Below are positions 17,303 through 26,843 of a stretch of 64,000 nucleotides of DNA, in pieces. Numbering within the stretch: position 1 is the stretch's first letter; each line of letters begins with the position of its first letter. Source of the DNA: Sphingomonas sp. TDK1 (GTDB lineage: Bacteria > Pseudomonadota > Alphaproteobacteria > Sphingomonadales > Sphingomonadaceae); contig NZ_LXVY01000034.1 of the NCBI RefSeq assembly GCF_001650735.1, forward strand, positions 434,001 through 498,000, in the 5' to 3' direction. The position numbers and the translations under genes are program-made. The notes under the pieces were generated by a model. It was not told the DNA's origin, searched no databases, and was given only the letters and a program-made list of their open reading frames with translations.

Positions 17303-18021
17303 AAGACTTCGTCCTCGCCCTCCAGTTCCTGACGCGTCTGCCGCTGCCGCCCGTGGCCGCAGGCGACGCCGCTTTCGCACGTTCGATCCGCTGGTTTCCC
17401 GCCGCCGGCCTGGTGGCAGGACTCGTTCTCCTGCTCGGCCTATGGCTCGGCTGGCTACTCGATCCCTGGACGGGGGCTTTGCTCGGCCTGGCAGCATGGG
17501 TGTGGGTCACCGGCGCGCTCCATCTCGATGGGCTTGCCGACATAGCCGATGCGAGTGGCGCAGTGCACAAGGGGCGCGAGCGACTGCGCGAGGTGCTGGC
17601 GGATCCGCATGTCGGCAGTTTCGGCGCGGTTTCGATCGGACTGCAGCTGCTCGCCAAACTGGTGCTGCTCCATGCGCTGCTTGCGGGTACGGGCTGGTGG
17701 GTCGTGCTGTTCGTGCCAGCGGCCGCGCGATTTGGCCCGCTGGTCTGGAGCTGGTGGCTGCCGCCGCTGCACGAAGGGCTTGCCAGCCGCTTCCGCAACG
17801 TCATTCGCCCTGCCGATCTGATCCTATGGCTGGTGCTCCTTGCCTTCGCCGCCGCGCTCGCCAATCCGGCGCTGGCCGCAGCTCCTTTATTGATTGCCGC
17901 ATGGGGGTGGCGGGTGCGGCGCCTGCTGGGCGGTATCTCGGGAGACGGCCACGGCGCCGGGATCGAACTCGTCGAAACCGGGCTGCTGCTCGCCCTGGTG
18001 ATCGCACCGCATCTGGGATGA
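17299..18021 (+). CDS. cobS: Adenosylcobinamide-GDP ribazoletransferase (cobalamin synthase)
   Basis: A 240-residue integral membrane protein starting MKDFVLALQFLTRLP, the family N-terminus. The conserved GALHLDGLADIADAS block (near residues 72-86) holds the acidic residues for metal binding. About six hydrophobic segments follow. It joins AdoCbi-GDP with alpha-ribazole or its phosphate. It overlaps cobC and cobD by ATGA. Confidence 0.95.
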   Translation: MKDFVLALQFLTRLPLPPVAAGDAAFARSIRWFPAAGLVAGLVLLLGLWLGWLLDPWTGALLGLAAWVWVTGALHLDGLADIADASGAVHKGRERLREVLADPHVGSFGAVSIGLQLLAKLVLLHALLAGTGWWVVLFVPAAARFGPLVWSWWLPPLHEGLASRFRNVIRPADLILWLVLLAFAAALANPALAAAPLLIAAWGWRVRRLLGGISGDGHGAGIELVETGLLLALVIAPHLG

Positions 18022-18995
18022 GCGACCCGCTGCTTCATCATGGCGGCAATCTGGCCGCAGCCCGCGCGCGGTTCGGCGACGGGCCTTGGCTGGACCTTTC
18101 GACCGGTATCAATCCGAAAGCGTGGCCGGTCCCCGATGCGCTGGACGTAGATCTCGGCCCCCTCCCCGATCCGGCGGCGCTGGCTGCGCTCGAAGCCGCG
18201 GCGGCAGAACATTTTGGCGTGGCCGCAGAGCAACTCTGCGCAGTGCCGGGCAGCGAGATGGGGCTGCGACTGCTGGGCACGATCCTGGGTGGCCGTGCCT
18301 GCCATATCGTGCCGGGCTATCGTACGCACGCTGCTGCATTCCCCGACAGCACTCCGCTGGCTGCCGATTCCCCCATTGCTGGCGATGCCGCGCTGCTGCT
18401 CGCCAATCCAAACAATCCTCTGGGCATCCTGCTCGATCGCGATACGCTGGAAGCGATGTTGGCGGAACGCACCGCCAAGGGCGGCTGGTTGATCGTCGAT
18501 GAGGCTTTTGCCGACGCCCATCCGAACGCGAGCATCGCGGCATTGGTCCATGAGGACCGCCGGCTGATCGTCTTCCGGTCGTTCGGGAAATTCTTCGGGC
18601 TCGCGGGGGTGCGGCTTGGCTTCGTCCTTGCGCCGCGCCCGATCCTGGCGCGCTATCGGGCGATGCTCGGCGACTGGCCGATCGACGCGACGGCGCTGGC
18701 GATCGGTACGCGCGCCTATCGCGATGCGCGCTGGATCGCGGCGACGCGAGAGGCCCTTGGCGTCCGCGCCGCTGCGTTCGATTCCCTGCTGAACGCCCAT
18801 GGCCTGATGGCCATGGGGGAATCGCCCCTGTTCCGACTGGTCGCGCATGCTGAGGCGCCAACGCTTTTCGAGCGGCTCGCCCGGGCAAACATTCTTGTCC
18901 GCCCCTTCGACTATGCTCCGCACTGGCTGCGCTTCGGCATGCCGGCAGATCCCGACGCGCTGGCCCGCATCGATCGCGTGCTTCGTGATGGCTGA
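18018..18995 (+). CDS. cobD: Threonine-phosphate decarboxylase (PLP enzyme)
   Basis: A 325-residue class I/II aminotransferase-fold enzyme. NPNNP is at 130-134, Asp161 would contact the pyridine nitrogen, and Lys191 in SFGKFFGLAG carries PLP. By homology and context it makes aminopropanol phosphate, the linker attached by CbiB encoded next. It is called CobC in Pseudomonas nomenclature; I use Salmonella names throughout this operon. It overlaps cbiB by 8 bases. Confidence 0.92.
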   Translation: MSDPLLHHGGNLAAARARFGDGPWLDLSTGINPKAWPVPDALDVDLGPLPDPAALAALEAAAAEHFGVAAEQLCAVPGSEMGLRLLGTILGGRACHIVPGYRTHAAAFPDSTPLAADSPIAGDAALLLANPNNPLGILLDRDTLEAMLAERTAKGGWLIVDEAFADAHPNASIAALVHEDRRLIVFRSFGKFFGLAGVRLGFVLAPRPILARYRAMLGDWPIDATALAIGTRAYRDARWIAATREALGVRAAAFDSLLNAHGLMAMGESPLFRLVAHAEAPTLFERLARANILVRPFDYAPHWLRFGMPADPDALARIDRVLRDG

Positions 18996-19920
18996 GCCGG
19001 TAGCGCTTGCGGCACTGGCATTGGAAGCTGCCATCGGATGGCCGACCTGGCTCTATGCGCGGATCGGTCACCCCGTCGGCGGCTTTGCGCGACTGATCGC
19101 GCTTTGCGAGCGATGCTGGAACCGCGCGGACCAGCCTGACATCAAGCGTCGAGCGTTCGGGGTGGTGACCGTGCTGCTGCTCCTGTCGGCCGGGGGCGGC
19201 GCCGGCCTCGTCGTGGAGGCAATAGCGGCGCGCTCGTCATTCGGCTGGCTGGTGCTGGTTGCCGCGGCCTTTCCAGGGCTGGCCCAGCGGAGTCTATACC
19301 TGCATGTTCGCCCGGTAGCTGCCGCGCTGGCGGGCGGCGACCTCCCGGCCGCACGCACGGCGGTTGGGTATATTGTCGGCCGCGACACGGCACGACTTGA
19401 TGCTCCGGGAGTCGCACGCGCCGCGATCGAGAGCCTGGCCGAAAGCTTTTGCGACGGCATCGTCGCGCCGCTGTTCTGGCTGCTGGTGGGCGGCCTGCCG
19501 GGCCTGTGGGCCTATAAGGCGATCAACACCGCCGATAGCTTGATCGGTCATCGCGAGCCGCGCTGGCGTGCCTTTGGTTGGGCGGCGGCGCGCACGGACG
19601 ATCTGCTCAACCTGGTGCCTGCCCGGGTTTCCGGTCTGCTGCTCTGTGTGGCGGGCGGACGAGGCTGGCGGACGCTGTGGCGTGACGCCGGCAAGCATGC
19701 CTCCCCCAACGCCGGCTGGCCCGAGGCCGCAATGGCGGGTGCGCTCGGGCTCCGTCTCGCCGGACCGATCACCTATGACGGCGTGGTGGCCGACAAGCCG
19801 TGGATTGGCGATGGCCGCGCGACAGCAGATGCCGCCGACATCCAGCGGGCACTGGCCCTCTATGTCCGCGCCTGCGGGCTGCTATGGCTGATCGCGGGAG
19901 GGGTCGCATGGCTGCGTTGA
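18988..19920 (+). CDS. cbiB: Adenosylcobinamide-phosphate synthase
   Basis: A 310-residue membrane protein (CobD in Pseudomonas naming). Family features are the [19 protein letters not shown] segment near residues 13-31, the VGRDTARLD motif near 130, [17 protein letters not shown] near 148, and [12 protein letters not shown] near 178. It attaches aminopropanol phosphate to adenosylcobyric acid. The start MAEPVALA is inside the end of cobD; a longer upstream reading would run out of frame with known family N-termini. Confidence 0.93.
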   Translation: MAEPVALAALALEAAIGWPTWLYARIGHPVGGFARLIALCERCWNRADQPDIKRRAFGVVTVLLLLSAGGGAGLVVEAIAARSSFGWLVLVAAAFPGLAQRSLYLHVRPVAAALAGGDLPAARTAVGYIVGRDTARLDAPGVARAAIESLAESFCDGIVAPLFWLLVGGLPGLWAYKAINTADSLIGHREPRWRAFGWAAARTDDLLNLVPARVSGLLLCVAGGRGWRTLWRDAGKHASPNAGWPEAAMAGALGLRLAGPITYDGVVADKPWIGDGRATADAADIQRALALYVRACGLLWLIAGGVAWLR

Positions 19921-21362
19921 TGCTGCAGGGAACCGGGTCGGACGTCGGCAAGTCGGTGCTGGTGGCGGGCCTCTGCCGCGCCTTGAGCAATCGCGGCCTT
20001 CGCGTTCGTCCGTTCAAACCGCAGAACATGTCGAACAACGCGGCTGTCACCGAAGACGGCGGTGAAATTGGCCGGGCGCAGGCGCTGCAGGCGCTCGCCT
20101 GCCGGGTTGCGCCGCATACCGACATGAACCCCGTGCTGCTCAAGCCGCAGGCGGACCGCAGCTCGCAGCTCGTGGTGCACGGCAAGGTGCGCGGCACGCT
20201 CCATGCCGGCAATTACCGCGAGGCGCGCAAGGCGCTGCTCGGAGAGGTGCTGACCAGCTATCACCGCCTGGCCGCCGATTGCGACCTGGTAGTGGTCGAA
20301 GGTGCAGGTTCCCCTGCCGAGATCAACCTGCGCGATGGCGACATCGCCAATATGGGGTTCGCCCGTGCTGCGCAGGTGCCGGTACTACTCGTCGGCGATA
20401 TCGATCGCGGTGGCGTGATCGCGGCGGTGGTCGGAACCCGCGCGGTTCTTGATGCGGACGACGCCGCGATGATCCGCGGCTTCCTGATCAACAAGTTCCG
20501 GGGCGATCCCGCTCTGTTTGCGGACGGCTATGCGCAGATCGAGCAACGCTCGCAGTGGCGCGGCTATGGCCTGATTCCCTGGTTACACGATGCCGCCCGT
20601 CTGCCGAGCGAGGATGCAGTGGTATTGGAGCGGCACAGCCAGTCCAAGAACGGGCGCGTGCTGATCGCCTGCCCCATGCTCCCCCGCATCGCCAACTTTG
20701 ACGATCTCGATCCGCTGAAGCTGGAACCCGGCGTGACCCTGGCGATGATCCCGCCCGGCCGCCCTCTCCCCGGAGACGCGACGCTGGTGATCCTCCCCGG
20801 CTCCAAGGCCACGATTTCCGATTTGGCGGCCCTGCGCCAGCAAGGCTGGGACATCGACCTGCTCGCCCATCATCGCCGGGGGGGCGCCGTGCTCGGCATC
20901 TGCGGCGGCTACCAGATGCTCGGCCGTACCATTGCCGATCCCCACGGGATCGAGGGGCCGACCGGCAGTGCAGCCGGCCTGGGCCTGCTGGATGTGGAAA
21001 CCGAACTCACCTTGGAAAAGGCATTGCGGCCCGCGCGCGGCATCGCGTTCGGCGCCGACATTCAGGGCTATGAGATGCACATGGGCGTTACCAGCGGTCC
21101 GGATACCGCCACACCATTCGCCGCGCTGGATACAGGCGCCGACGGTGCCATTGCCCGGGATGGACGCGTGCTTGGCACCTATCTTCATGGCCTCTTTGCC
21201 AGCACGCCGCTCCGCCGTGCCCTGCTCGCCCGCATCGGAATCCCCTCGTCCGGCGTGGACTATGCTGCGTCCGTCGATACGGCGCTCGACGCCATCGCCG
21301 CCGTGCTGGAAACCCATGTCGATATCCCCGCACTGATCGCGCTCGCCAGGGAAGCAGCATAA
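19908..21362 (+). CDS. cobQ: Cobyric acid synthase (glutamine-hydrolysing)
   Basis: A 484-residue protein with two domains: an ATP-dependent amidoligase N-terminus (P-loop-like GTGSDVGKS at 8-16, then the [11 protein letters not shown] block) and a C-terminal class I glutamine amidotransferase with Cys332 in [10 protein letters not shown]. It amidates four side chains of adenosylcobyrinic acid diamide. The ATG at 19908 has GGGAGGGG upstream and overlaps cbiB by 13 bases. Its presence implies the cell can work from a cobyrinate-level precursor rather than only cobinamide. Confidence 0.95.
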   Translation: MAALMLQGTGSDVGKSVLVAGLCRALSNRGLRVRPFKPQNMSNNAAVTEDGGEIGRAQALQALACRVAPHTDMNPVLLKPQADRSSQLVVHGKVRGTLHAGNYREARKALLGEVLTSYHRLAADCDLVVVEGAGSPAEINLRDGDIANMGFARAAQVPVLLVGDIDRGGVIAAVVGTRAVLDADDAAMIRGFLINKFRGDPALFADGYAQIEQRSQWRGYGLIPWLHDAARLPSEDAVVLERHSQSKNGRVLIACPMLPRIANFDDLDPLKLEPGVTLAMIPPGRPLPGDATLVILPGSKATISDLAALRQQGWDIDLLAHHRRGGAVLGICGGYQMLGRTIADPHGIEGPTGSAAGLGLLDVETELTLEKALRPARGIAFGADIQGYEMHMGVTSGPDTATPFAALDTGADGAIARDGRVLGTYLHGLFASTPLRRALLARIGIPSSGVDYAASVDTALDAIAAVLETHVDIPALIALAREAA

Positions 21363-21868
21363 TGACCAGCCTTTTTGTTCTTGGCGGCGCGCGTTCGGGC
21401 AAGAGCCGATATGCCCAGCAACGCGCAGAATCACTCACCGGTGACCTGATCTACGTCGCCACCGCACAAGCGTTTGACGACGAGATGGAGGATCGCATCT
21501 CCCGCCATCGCGCCGATCGCGACGCGCGCTGGTCGACGCTCGACGTGCCGCTGGATTTGCCCGCCGCGATCCTCGCCAATGCCGGGCCCAGCCACGTCCT
21601 GCTTGTCGACTGCCTCACGCTCTGGACGTCGAACCTGATGTTTGCGGAACGCGATCTCGACGCGGAGACCGAGGCCCTTGCCACCGCTGTCGCCGATGCA
21701 GGGGGACCTGTGATCCTCGTCGCCAACGAAGTCGGTCTGGGCATCGTGCCGGACAACGCTCTTGCCCGCCGCTTCCGGGACGCGGCCGGCCGTCTCAACC
21801 AGGCGATCGCCGCCGCCGCTGACGAGGTCCAGTTCCTTGCCGCCGGCCTCCCGCTGCGACTGAAATAG
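21362..21868 (+). CDS. cobU: Adenosylcobinamide kinase / guanylyltransferase
   Basis: A 168-residue CobU/CobP. The P-loop GGARSGKS at 8-15 is followed by YVATAQAFDDEM (family block near residue 30) and the HRADRDARW segment with the guanylylated histidine. It phosphorylates adenosylcobinamide and adds GMP. It is the last gene of the riboswitch-controlled operon. No terminator is obvious in the 68 bases before the dipeptidase gene. Confidence 0.95.
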   Translation: MTSLFVLGGARSGKSRYAQQRAESLTGDLIYVATAQAFDDEMEDRISRHRADRDARWSTLDVPLDLPAAILANAGPSHVLLVDCLTLWTSNLMFAERDLDAETEALATAVADAGGPVILVANEVGLGIVPDNALARRFRDAAGRLNQAIAAAADEVQFLAAGLPLRLK

Positions 21869-21936
21869 CCGCTGGTTGACGAAGCGACACGGCGGGTCGA
21901 CGCTTGCCGGACATCTCTGCCGGGAGTCTGTCGCCG

Positions 21937-23118
21937 ATGAAATCAATCCTCGTCTTTCCCCTGCTGCTCGCGCTCGCACCGAACGAAGAGGTCTCCCCCG
22001 TCGATCGCCTCGCGCACGAGCAGATGCTGGTACTCGATACGCATCTCGACACGCCCGAACTGTTCGAGCATCCCGGCTGGGACTTCGCGCGCTGGCACGA
22101 CCGAAAATTCGACGGCAGCCAGGTCGACGTTCCCCGGATGGAGCAGGGCGGGCTCGATGGCGGTTTCTTCGTCATCTACACCCCGCAGGGGCCGCTGACG
22201 GCGGAGGGTTATGCCGCCGCGCGCAACGCCGCCCTCACCCGCGCCACTTGGATCCAGCGCGTGGTGGCCGCACATCCCGACAAGCTGGAATTGGCGACCA
22301 CACCCGCCGATGCAAGGCGGATTGCCGCAAGCGGCAAACGCGTGGTCTTCCAGAGCATAGAGAACAGCTATCCGCTGGGCGAGGATCTGAGCCTTCTCCC
22401 CTATTTCCACGATCTCGGCGTGCGAATGGCCGGCCCGGTGCACTTCCGCAATAACCAGTTCGCCGACAGCGCAACGGACAAACCGCGCTGGCACGGCTTC
22501 AGTCCATTGGGCAAGCGTTGGGTGTCGGAAATGAACCGGCTGGGCATGGTGATCGACGTCAGCCACGCCTCGGACGACGTGTTCGACCAAGCGATCGAAT
22601 GGTCCAAGACGCCAATCATCGCCTCGCATTCGGGGCCCAAGGCGATCTTCGACCATCCGCGCAATCTCGACGATGCCCGTATGCGCAAGCTGGCAGCCGC
22701 AGGGGGCGTGTTGCAGATCAACAGCGTGTATCTTGCCCCGACGGTCTCCGGGCCGGGCGGCGATCGTCTGGCGGAGCGGCAGCGGCGTTGGTGGGTGCTC
22801 CAGCCCGCCGAGCAGCGGCGGCTGGTGGCCGATATGGCCGCGCTCGACGCCGCAGACGGCACCGCCGATTTCGAGTTGTTCATGCGCAGTCTGCTGCACG
22901 CCATCCAGGTGATGGGCGTCGACCATGTCGGCATCGGCGCGGACTGGGACGGCGGCGGCGGCGTGCGGGGCATGGAAGATATCACCGCCCTTCCCCGCAT
23001 CACCGCACGCCTCCGCAAGGCAGGCTATAGCAATGCGGACATCGAGAAGATCTGGAGCGGCAACCTGTTGCGCGTGCTGCAGGCAGCGGAGGACTGGTCG
23101 ACGGCACATCCCGGATAA
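21937..23118 (+). CDS. Membrane dipeptidase (M19 family)
   Basis: A 393-residue M19 peptidase from ATG 21937; residues 1-14 look like a short hydrophobic export signal. Zinc-ligand motifs are present: H36 and D38 in THLDTP, the Glu of IENSYPL near 145, and the histidines of VSHAS and ASHSG near 210-235. M19 enzymes hydrolyse dipeptides, including some with D-residues, in the periplasm. It lies behind cobU on the same strand but has no functional link to cobalamin that I can see. Confidence 0.92.
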   Translation: MKSILVFPLLLALAPNEEVSPVDRLAHEQMLVLDTHLDTPELFEHPGWDFARWHDRKFDGSQVDVPRMEQGGLDGGFFVIYTPQGPLTAEGYAAARNAALTRATWIQRVVAAHPDKLELATTPADARRIAASGKRVVFQSIENSYPLGEDLSLLPYFHDLGVRMAGPVHFRNNQFADSATDKPRWHGFSPLGKRWVSEMNRLGMVIDVSHASDDVFDQAIEWSKTPIIASHSGPKAIFDHPRNLDDARMRKLAAAGGVLQINSVYLAPTVSGPGGDRLAERQRRWWVLQPAEQRRLVADMAALDAADGTADFELFMRSLLHAIQVMGVDHVGIGADWDGGGGVRGMEDITALPRITARLRKAGYSNADIEKIWSGNLLRVLQAAEDWSTAHPG

Positions 23119-23147
23119 AAAACGGACTGCCCATACCAGCGAAGAGC

Positions 23148-23176
23148 TTGACGCAATTAGTTAGCGTCCTAACTAA
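23148..23176 (+). promoter_or_regulatory. Promoter with palindromic operator for the marR-efflux operon
   Basis: TTGACG (23148-23153) and TAACTA (23170-23175), spaced by 16, resemble a sigma-70 promoter. A perfect 8-bp inverted repeat, TTAGTTAG and CTAACTAA around CGTC (23157-23176), covers the spacer and -10, the usual place for a MarR-type repressor. The predicted transcript start falls within a few bases of the ATG at 23185. Confidence 0.72.
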
Positions 23177-23184
23177 CGACCCTT

Positions 23185-23637
23185 ATGGCCGATCGGCACT
23201 CTTTGGAACGCGCGCTTGCGACGCGAATGAACCCTGCGTCGCGGGCGTGGCAACGGCTTGCCGATGCGGAACTGGCTTCGCTGGACGTGTCCAGTTCCAC
23301 CGGCTGGACGCTCGTCTATCTGCAGCGTCTCGGCGACGGCACCCGCCAGGCCGATCTGGCCCGCGCGGTAGGCGTAAGCGAAGCGTCGCTGGTCCGAACG
23401 CTGCATGCGCTGGAAGATGCGGGTCTTATCCAACGCATTGCAGACGCGCGCGATCGCCGGGCGAACCACCTGCAACTCACCGAAACCGGCGTTTCGCTTG
23501 CGTCACGGATCGACACGCGCCTCGCCGCGTTGCGCAGCAAGTTGTTCGAAGGGGTGAGCGACGCCGCGCTGGAGGCGACCTTGGAGGTATTGGACCATTT
23601 GTCCGCGCGTCTCGCAGAACGGCGGCCGCAGTCATGA
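23185..23637 (+). CDS. MarR-family transcriptional regulator
   Basis: A 150-residue winged-helix regulator: a dimerisation helix at the start, the recognition part GVSEASLVRTLHALEDAGLI (about 72-91), and the wing DARDRRANHLQLT. It probably represses its own operon through the palindrome 9 bases upstream of its start and is released by an aromatic acid or similar ligand; that is inference from family and context. There is no ribosome site before the ATG and the promoter is very close, so the mRNA may be leaderless. The stop overlaps the exporter gene by ATGA. Confidence 0.92.
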   Translation: MADRHSLERALATRMNPASRAWQRLADAELASLDVSSSTGWTLVYLQRLGDGTRQADLARAVGVSEASLVRTLHALEDAGLIQRIADARDRRANHLQLTETGVSLASRIDTRLAALRSKLFEGVSDAALEATLEVLDHLSARLAERRPQS

Positions 23638-25679
23638 TCGAGCGCTGGGGCATCGACGCAGCTGTCTTCTCGCTGAAAGCCTATGCAGCCGGGATGCTTG
23701 CCATCTATCTGGCGCTGTCGATCGGACTTGATCGACCCTATTGGGCGTTCCTCACCGCCTATATGATTGCGCAGCCATTGGCCGGGGCGGTGCTGTCCAA
23801 GGCATTGTTCCGGGTCGTCGGCACGATCGTCGGGGCAGCTGCGGCGGTGGCGATGGTGCCGCCGCTGATCAACACGCCTGAATTGCTGGTCCTGGCGATA
23901 TCGGGCTGGCTGGCGCTGTGCGTGTTCGTGTCGCTGCTCGATCGCACGCCGCGCGCCTATATGTTCGTGCTTGCTGGCTATAGCGCCGTGCTGATCGTGC
24001 TGCCCAGCGTCGACACACCGGGTGCCATCTTCACCGTCGCCAGCCTGCGCGTGCAGGAGATCACCCTCGGCATTCTGTGCGGCAGCCTGATGCACGGGGT
24101 GGTGTTCCCGCGATCGGTCGCCGCCTTCCTGCTCACCCGTGTCTCGACGATCCTGCGCGATGCGGAGCGCTGGTCCCGCGACTCGATCGCGCTGGAGCCG
24201 GTGGAGGGTGTAGACGCCGAGCGGCGGCGTCTTGCCGCCGACATCACCGAGCTGCACCAGCTTTCCATTCACCTGCCCTATGAGACCGTTCGCACCGCCC
24301 CCCGCGTCCGCACGGTACGCGCGCTGCAGGATCAGCTTTCGCTGCTGATGCCGCTCGGCGCGGCGGTGGACGATCGTACGGTGCAACTACTGGCACATGG
24401 CGGACTGCCGCAGGACGTCGCTGCGCTTCTCGTCGATACGCGGGAATGGTTGAAGACCCTTGATCGCGACCGGGACGAGCGGGCTGCCGATGCGGCAATC
24501 CTCGAAGCGCGCTGTGCCGCACTCGAACCGGAGGTGCACGAGGGCAGCTCGTGGCATGACCTGTTGCTGCTCAGCCTGCTTTCGCGCCTCGCCGCACTGA
24601 TCGGCGCACATCGGGACTGCCGGGAACTCGCCGAGCAGCTCGCCACCCTGGATCGCCGTCCGGTCAGCCCCCGCGTAGCCGAGCTTCTGGAAGGCCGCCG
24701 CGGCCGCGAACTGCATATCGACTGGATCGGCGCCGCCCGTGGTGCGCTGGGCGCGTTCCTCACGCTGGCAATCGGCTCGGCGATCTGGATCGCCAGCGGT
24801 TGGTCCGATGGCTCGACCGCAGTGATGCTGGCCGGCGTGTTCCTGGCGCTGTTTGCCGCGGCCCCCGATCCGCTGCTACCGCTGCGGTCCTTCTTCTGGG
24901 GCACGCTGGTCGCCACCATCCTCGGCGCGATCTATGGCTATGCGATCATGCCGCGCCTCGACGGGTTCGGCCAGCTCGCCCTCGCGATGGCCCCTCCGTT
25001 GCTGGTCCTCGGTGCGATGATGCATTCGCCCAAATGGATGGGCCTGGCGCTCCCGACGCTCCTTGGCCTCGGCAGCCCGCTACTGATTTCCGCCCGTTAC
25101 ACCAGCGCGTTCGCAAGCTTCGTCAACGGCGCCATCGCACAGCTGATGGGCGTCGCCTTCGCCATCCTGATGGCGCGGCTGCTGCAATCGGCGGGTATCG
25201 AACAGGCGATCCGCCGGACGCTTCGTGCCGGCTGGGCGGATATTGCGGAGCGCAGCAACCTGATGACGCCGCCGGACGTTCGCGGCTGGATCAACCGCAT
25301 GCTGGATCGCATCGCACTGCTGGCGCCCCGTCTGGCGCTCAGCGGACGCTCGCCGGGCAAGCCGCTCTACGATGCCCTGCGCGACCTTCGCACCGGCGTG
25401 GCGATTGCCGAACTCCGTGCCCTGCGCCTCGAACTGCCGCCGGAGCGTTCTGCCCCGCTTACCGACGTTCTCCGCGACGTCGGCGACTATTATCGCCGCC
25501 TCGAACCCGAAGTTGAAAAGCCCGAGGATCCCCGTTTGCTCGCCCATATCGATACGGCGCTGCACGCGATCGCCAAGGACACCGACGCCGCAGTACGCCG
25601 CGCCGGTGCCCTGAGTCTGCTGAGCCTGCGCCGGAACCTGTTCCCCGATGCCGATCCCGCCCCGGGAGCGCGGCTATGA
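23634..25679 (+). CDS. FUSC-family inner-membrane exporter (AaeB-like)
   Basis: A 681-residue protein with the AaeB/FUSC layout: a first hydrophobic block (about 12-165), a cytoplasmic helical domain (about 165-360), a second membrane block (about 365-515), and a soluble C-terminal helical domain. AaeB exports p-hydroxybenzoate and related carboxylic acids in E. coli. The ATG overlaps marR by ATGA. Together with the next three genes it forms a complete tripartite pump. The substrate is not determined by sequence. Confidence 0.9.
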   Translation: MIERWGIDAAVFSLKAYAAGMLAIYLALSIGLDRPYWAFLTAYMIAQPLAGAVLSKALFRVVGTIVGAAAAVAMVPPLINTPELLVLAISGWLALCVFVSLLDRTPRAYMFVLAGYSAVLIVLPSVDTPGAIFTVASLRVQEITLGILCGSLMHGVVFPRSVAAFLLTRVSTILRDAERWSRDSIALEPVEGVDAERRRLAADITELHQLSIHLPYETVRTAPRVRTVRALQDQLSLLMPLGAAVDDRTVQLLAHGGLPQDVAALLVDTREWLKTLDRDRDERAADAAILEARCAALEPEVHEGSSWHDLLLLSLLSRLAALIGAHRDCRELAEQLATLDRRPVSPRVAELLEGRRGRELHIDWIGAARGALGAFLTLAIGSAIWIASGWSDGSTAVMLAGVFLALFAAAPDPLLPLRSFFWGTLVATILGAIYGYAIMPRLDGFGQLALAMAPPLLVLGAMMHSPKWMGLALPTLLGLGSPLLISARYTSAFASFVNGAIAQLMGVAFAILMARLLQSAGIEQAIRRTLRAGWADIAERSNLMTPPDVRGWINRMLDRIALLAPRLALSGRSPGKPLYDALRDLRTGVAIAELRALRLELPPERSAPLTDVLRDVGDYYRRLEPEVEKPEDPRLLAHIDTALHAIAKDTDAAVRRAGALSLLSLRRNLFPDADPAPGARL

Positions 25680-25891
25680 CCGGGGAGATTTCCATCGACG
25701 GCGTCTTCGTGCCGACGCTGCTTCTGCTCGGCGTCATCGCCATGCTGCTGACGATGGTGCTGACGCGCGTGTTCAACGCGCTCAGCCTGTACCGCTTCGT
25801 CGCCTATCGCGCGCTTGTCGATCTTTGCCTGTTCGTTCTTTTGCTCGGCCTGCTTGCCTGGGCCACCCCCTCGATCGGATTCCACCCATGA
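25676..25891 (+). CDS. DUF1656 small membrane protein (AaeX-like)
   Basis: A 71-residue protein with two hydrophobic segments (about 12-33 and 44-64), starting MTGEISIDGVFVP as DUF1656 members do. These proteins are encoded between FUSC exporters and their HlyD partners. The precise role is unknown, probably a pump accessory in the inner membrane. It overlaps both neighbours by 4 bases. Confidence 0.88.
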   Translation: MTGEISIDGVFVPTLLLLGVIAMLLTMVLTRVFNALSLYRFVAYRALVDLCLFVLLLGLLAWATPSIGFHP

Positions 25892-26841
25892 AACGCTACC
25901 TCCCCGCCCTTGGCCGCAGCGCCGCGACGATCCTTATCGTGGTCGCCGCCGCTTTCGTCGCCATGTGGTTGTGGCAGCATTATGCGCGCAGCCCCTGGAC
26001 GCGCGACGGGCGGGTCCGTGCGGACGTGGTCCGCGTGACCCCGGATATCGGCGGGCTGGTGACCGCGGTCGCAGTGCGCGACAACCAGCAGGTAAAGGCT
26101 GGCGATCTGCTCTTCGTCATCGATCAGCCGCGCTATTCGCTGGCCCTCGCCCAGGCGCGGGCCAGCGTGGAAAGCGCCCGCGCAACCCTCAACCAGGCAC
26201 AGCGCGAAGCACGGCGTGATCTGGCGCTGGGCAATCTCGTCGCGGCGGAAACGCATGAGCAGAACGTAGCCCGCGTCGCGACGGCCCAGGCCGCGCTAGC
26301 CCAGGCTCTTACCTCGGTGCAAAGCGCCGAGCTGAACGTGTCGCGCACCCAGGTCAAGGCGTCGGTCAACGGCACCGTGACCAATCTCGATCTCCACCCG
26401 GGCGACTATGTTGCAGCCGGCCAGCAGGCGATGGCGCTGGTCGATGCCGACAGCCTGCGGGTTGAGGGCTATTTCGAGGAAACCAAGCTGCCGAGCATCC
26501 GCATCGGTGCCCCCGTGACGGTCGAACTGATGGGTGAACCGCGGCTGCTCCACGGCGTGGTCGAGAGCATCTCCGCGGGCATCAACGATACGACTCGCAG
26601 CAACGCGGGCAACCTGCTGCCCAGCGTCGATCCCACCTTCACATGGGTGCGACTGGCACAACGCATTCCGGTGCGCGTGAAGCTCACCCAGGTTCCGGCC
26701 GACGTGCGACTGATCACGGGCCGGACGGCCACGGTGACGATCCAGCCGAACGCGGTGGCACGGCCCGCACCCGCGCGGCCCGCGCCCTCGCCGTCTGCCG
26801 CGCCGACGCCAACCCCCGCTGCGTCAGCGAAGGTACGCTGA
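25888..26841 (+). CDS. HlyD-family periplasmic adaptor (AaeA-like)
   Basis: A 317-residue membrane-fusion protein. It has one N-terminal membrane segment (about 13-31), a split biotinyl-lipoyl domain around a helical hairpin (residues about 50-170), then a beta-barrel domain, and a final Ala/Pro-rich tail of about 25 residues. It bridges the FUSC exporter and the outer-membrane channel encoded next. The start MKRYLPALGRS overlaps the DUF1656 gene. Confidence 0.93.
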   Translation: MKRYLPALGRSAATILIVVAAAFVAMWLWQHYARSPWTRDGRVRADVVRVTPDIGGLVTAVAVRDNQQVKAGDLLFVIDQPRYSLALAQARASVESARATLNQAQREARRDLALGNLVAAETHEQNVARVATAQAALAQALTSVQSAELNVSRTQVKASVNGTVTNLDLHPGDYVAAGQQAMALVDADSLRVEGYFEETKLPSIRIGAPVTVELMGEPRLLHGVVESISAGINDTTRSNAGNLLPSVDPTFTWVRLAQRIPVRVKLTQVPADVRLITGRTATVTIQPNAVARPAPARPAPSPSAAPTPTPAASAKVR

Positions 26842-26843
26842 GT

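Noticed and set aside
17283-19034. 583-codon minus-strand frame across cobS, cobD and the cbiB start
   Set aside because: Antisense to three overlapping cobalamin genes with family signatures; no recognisable protein.
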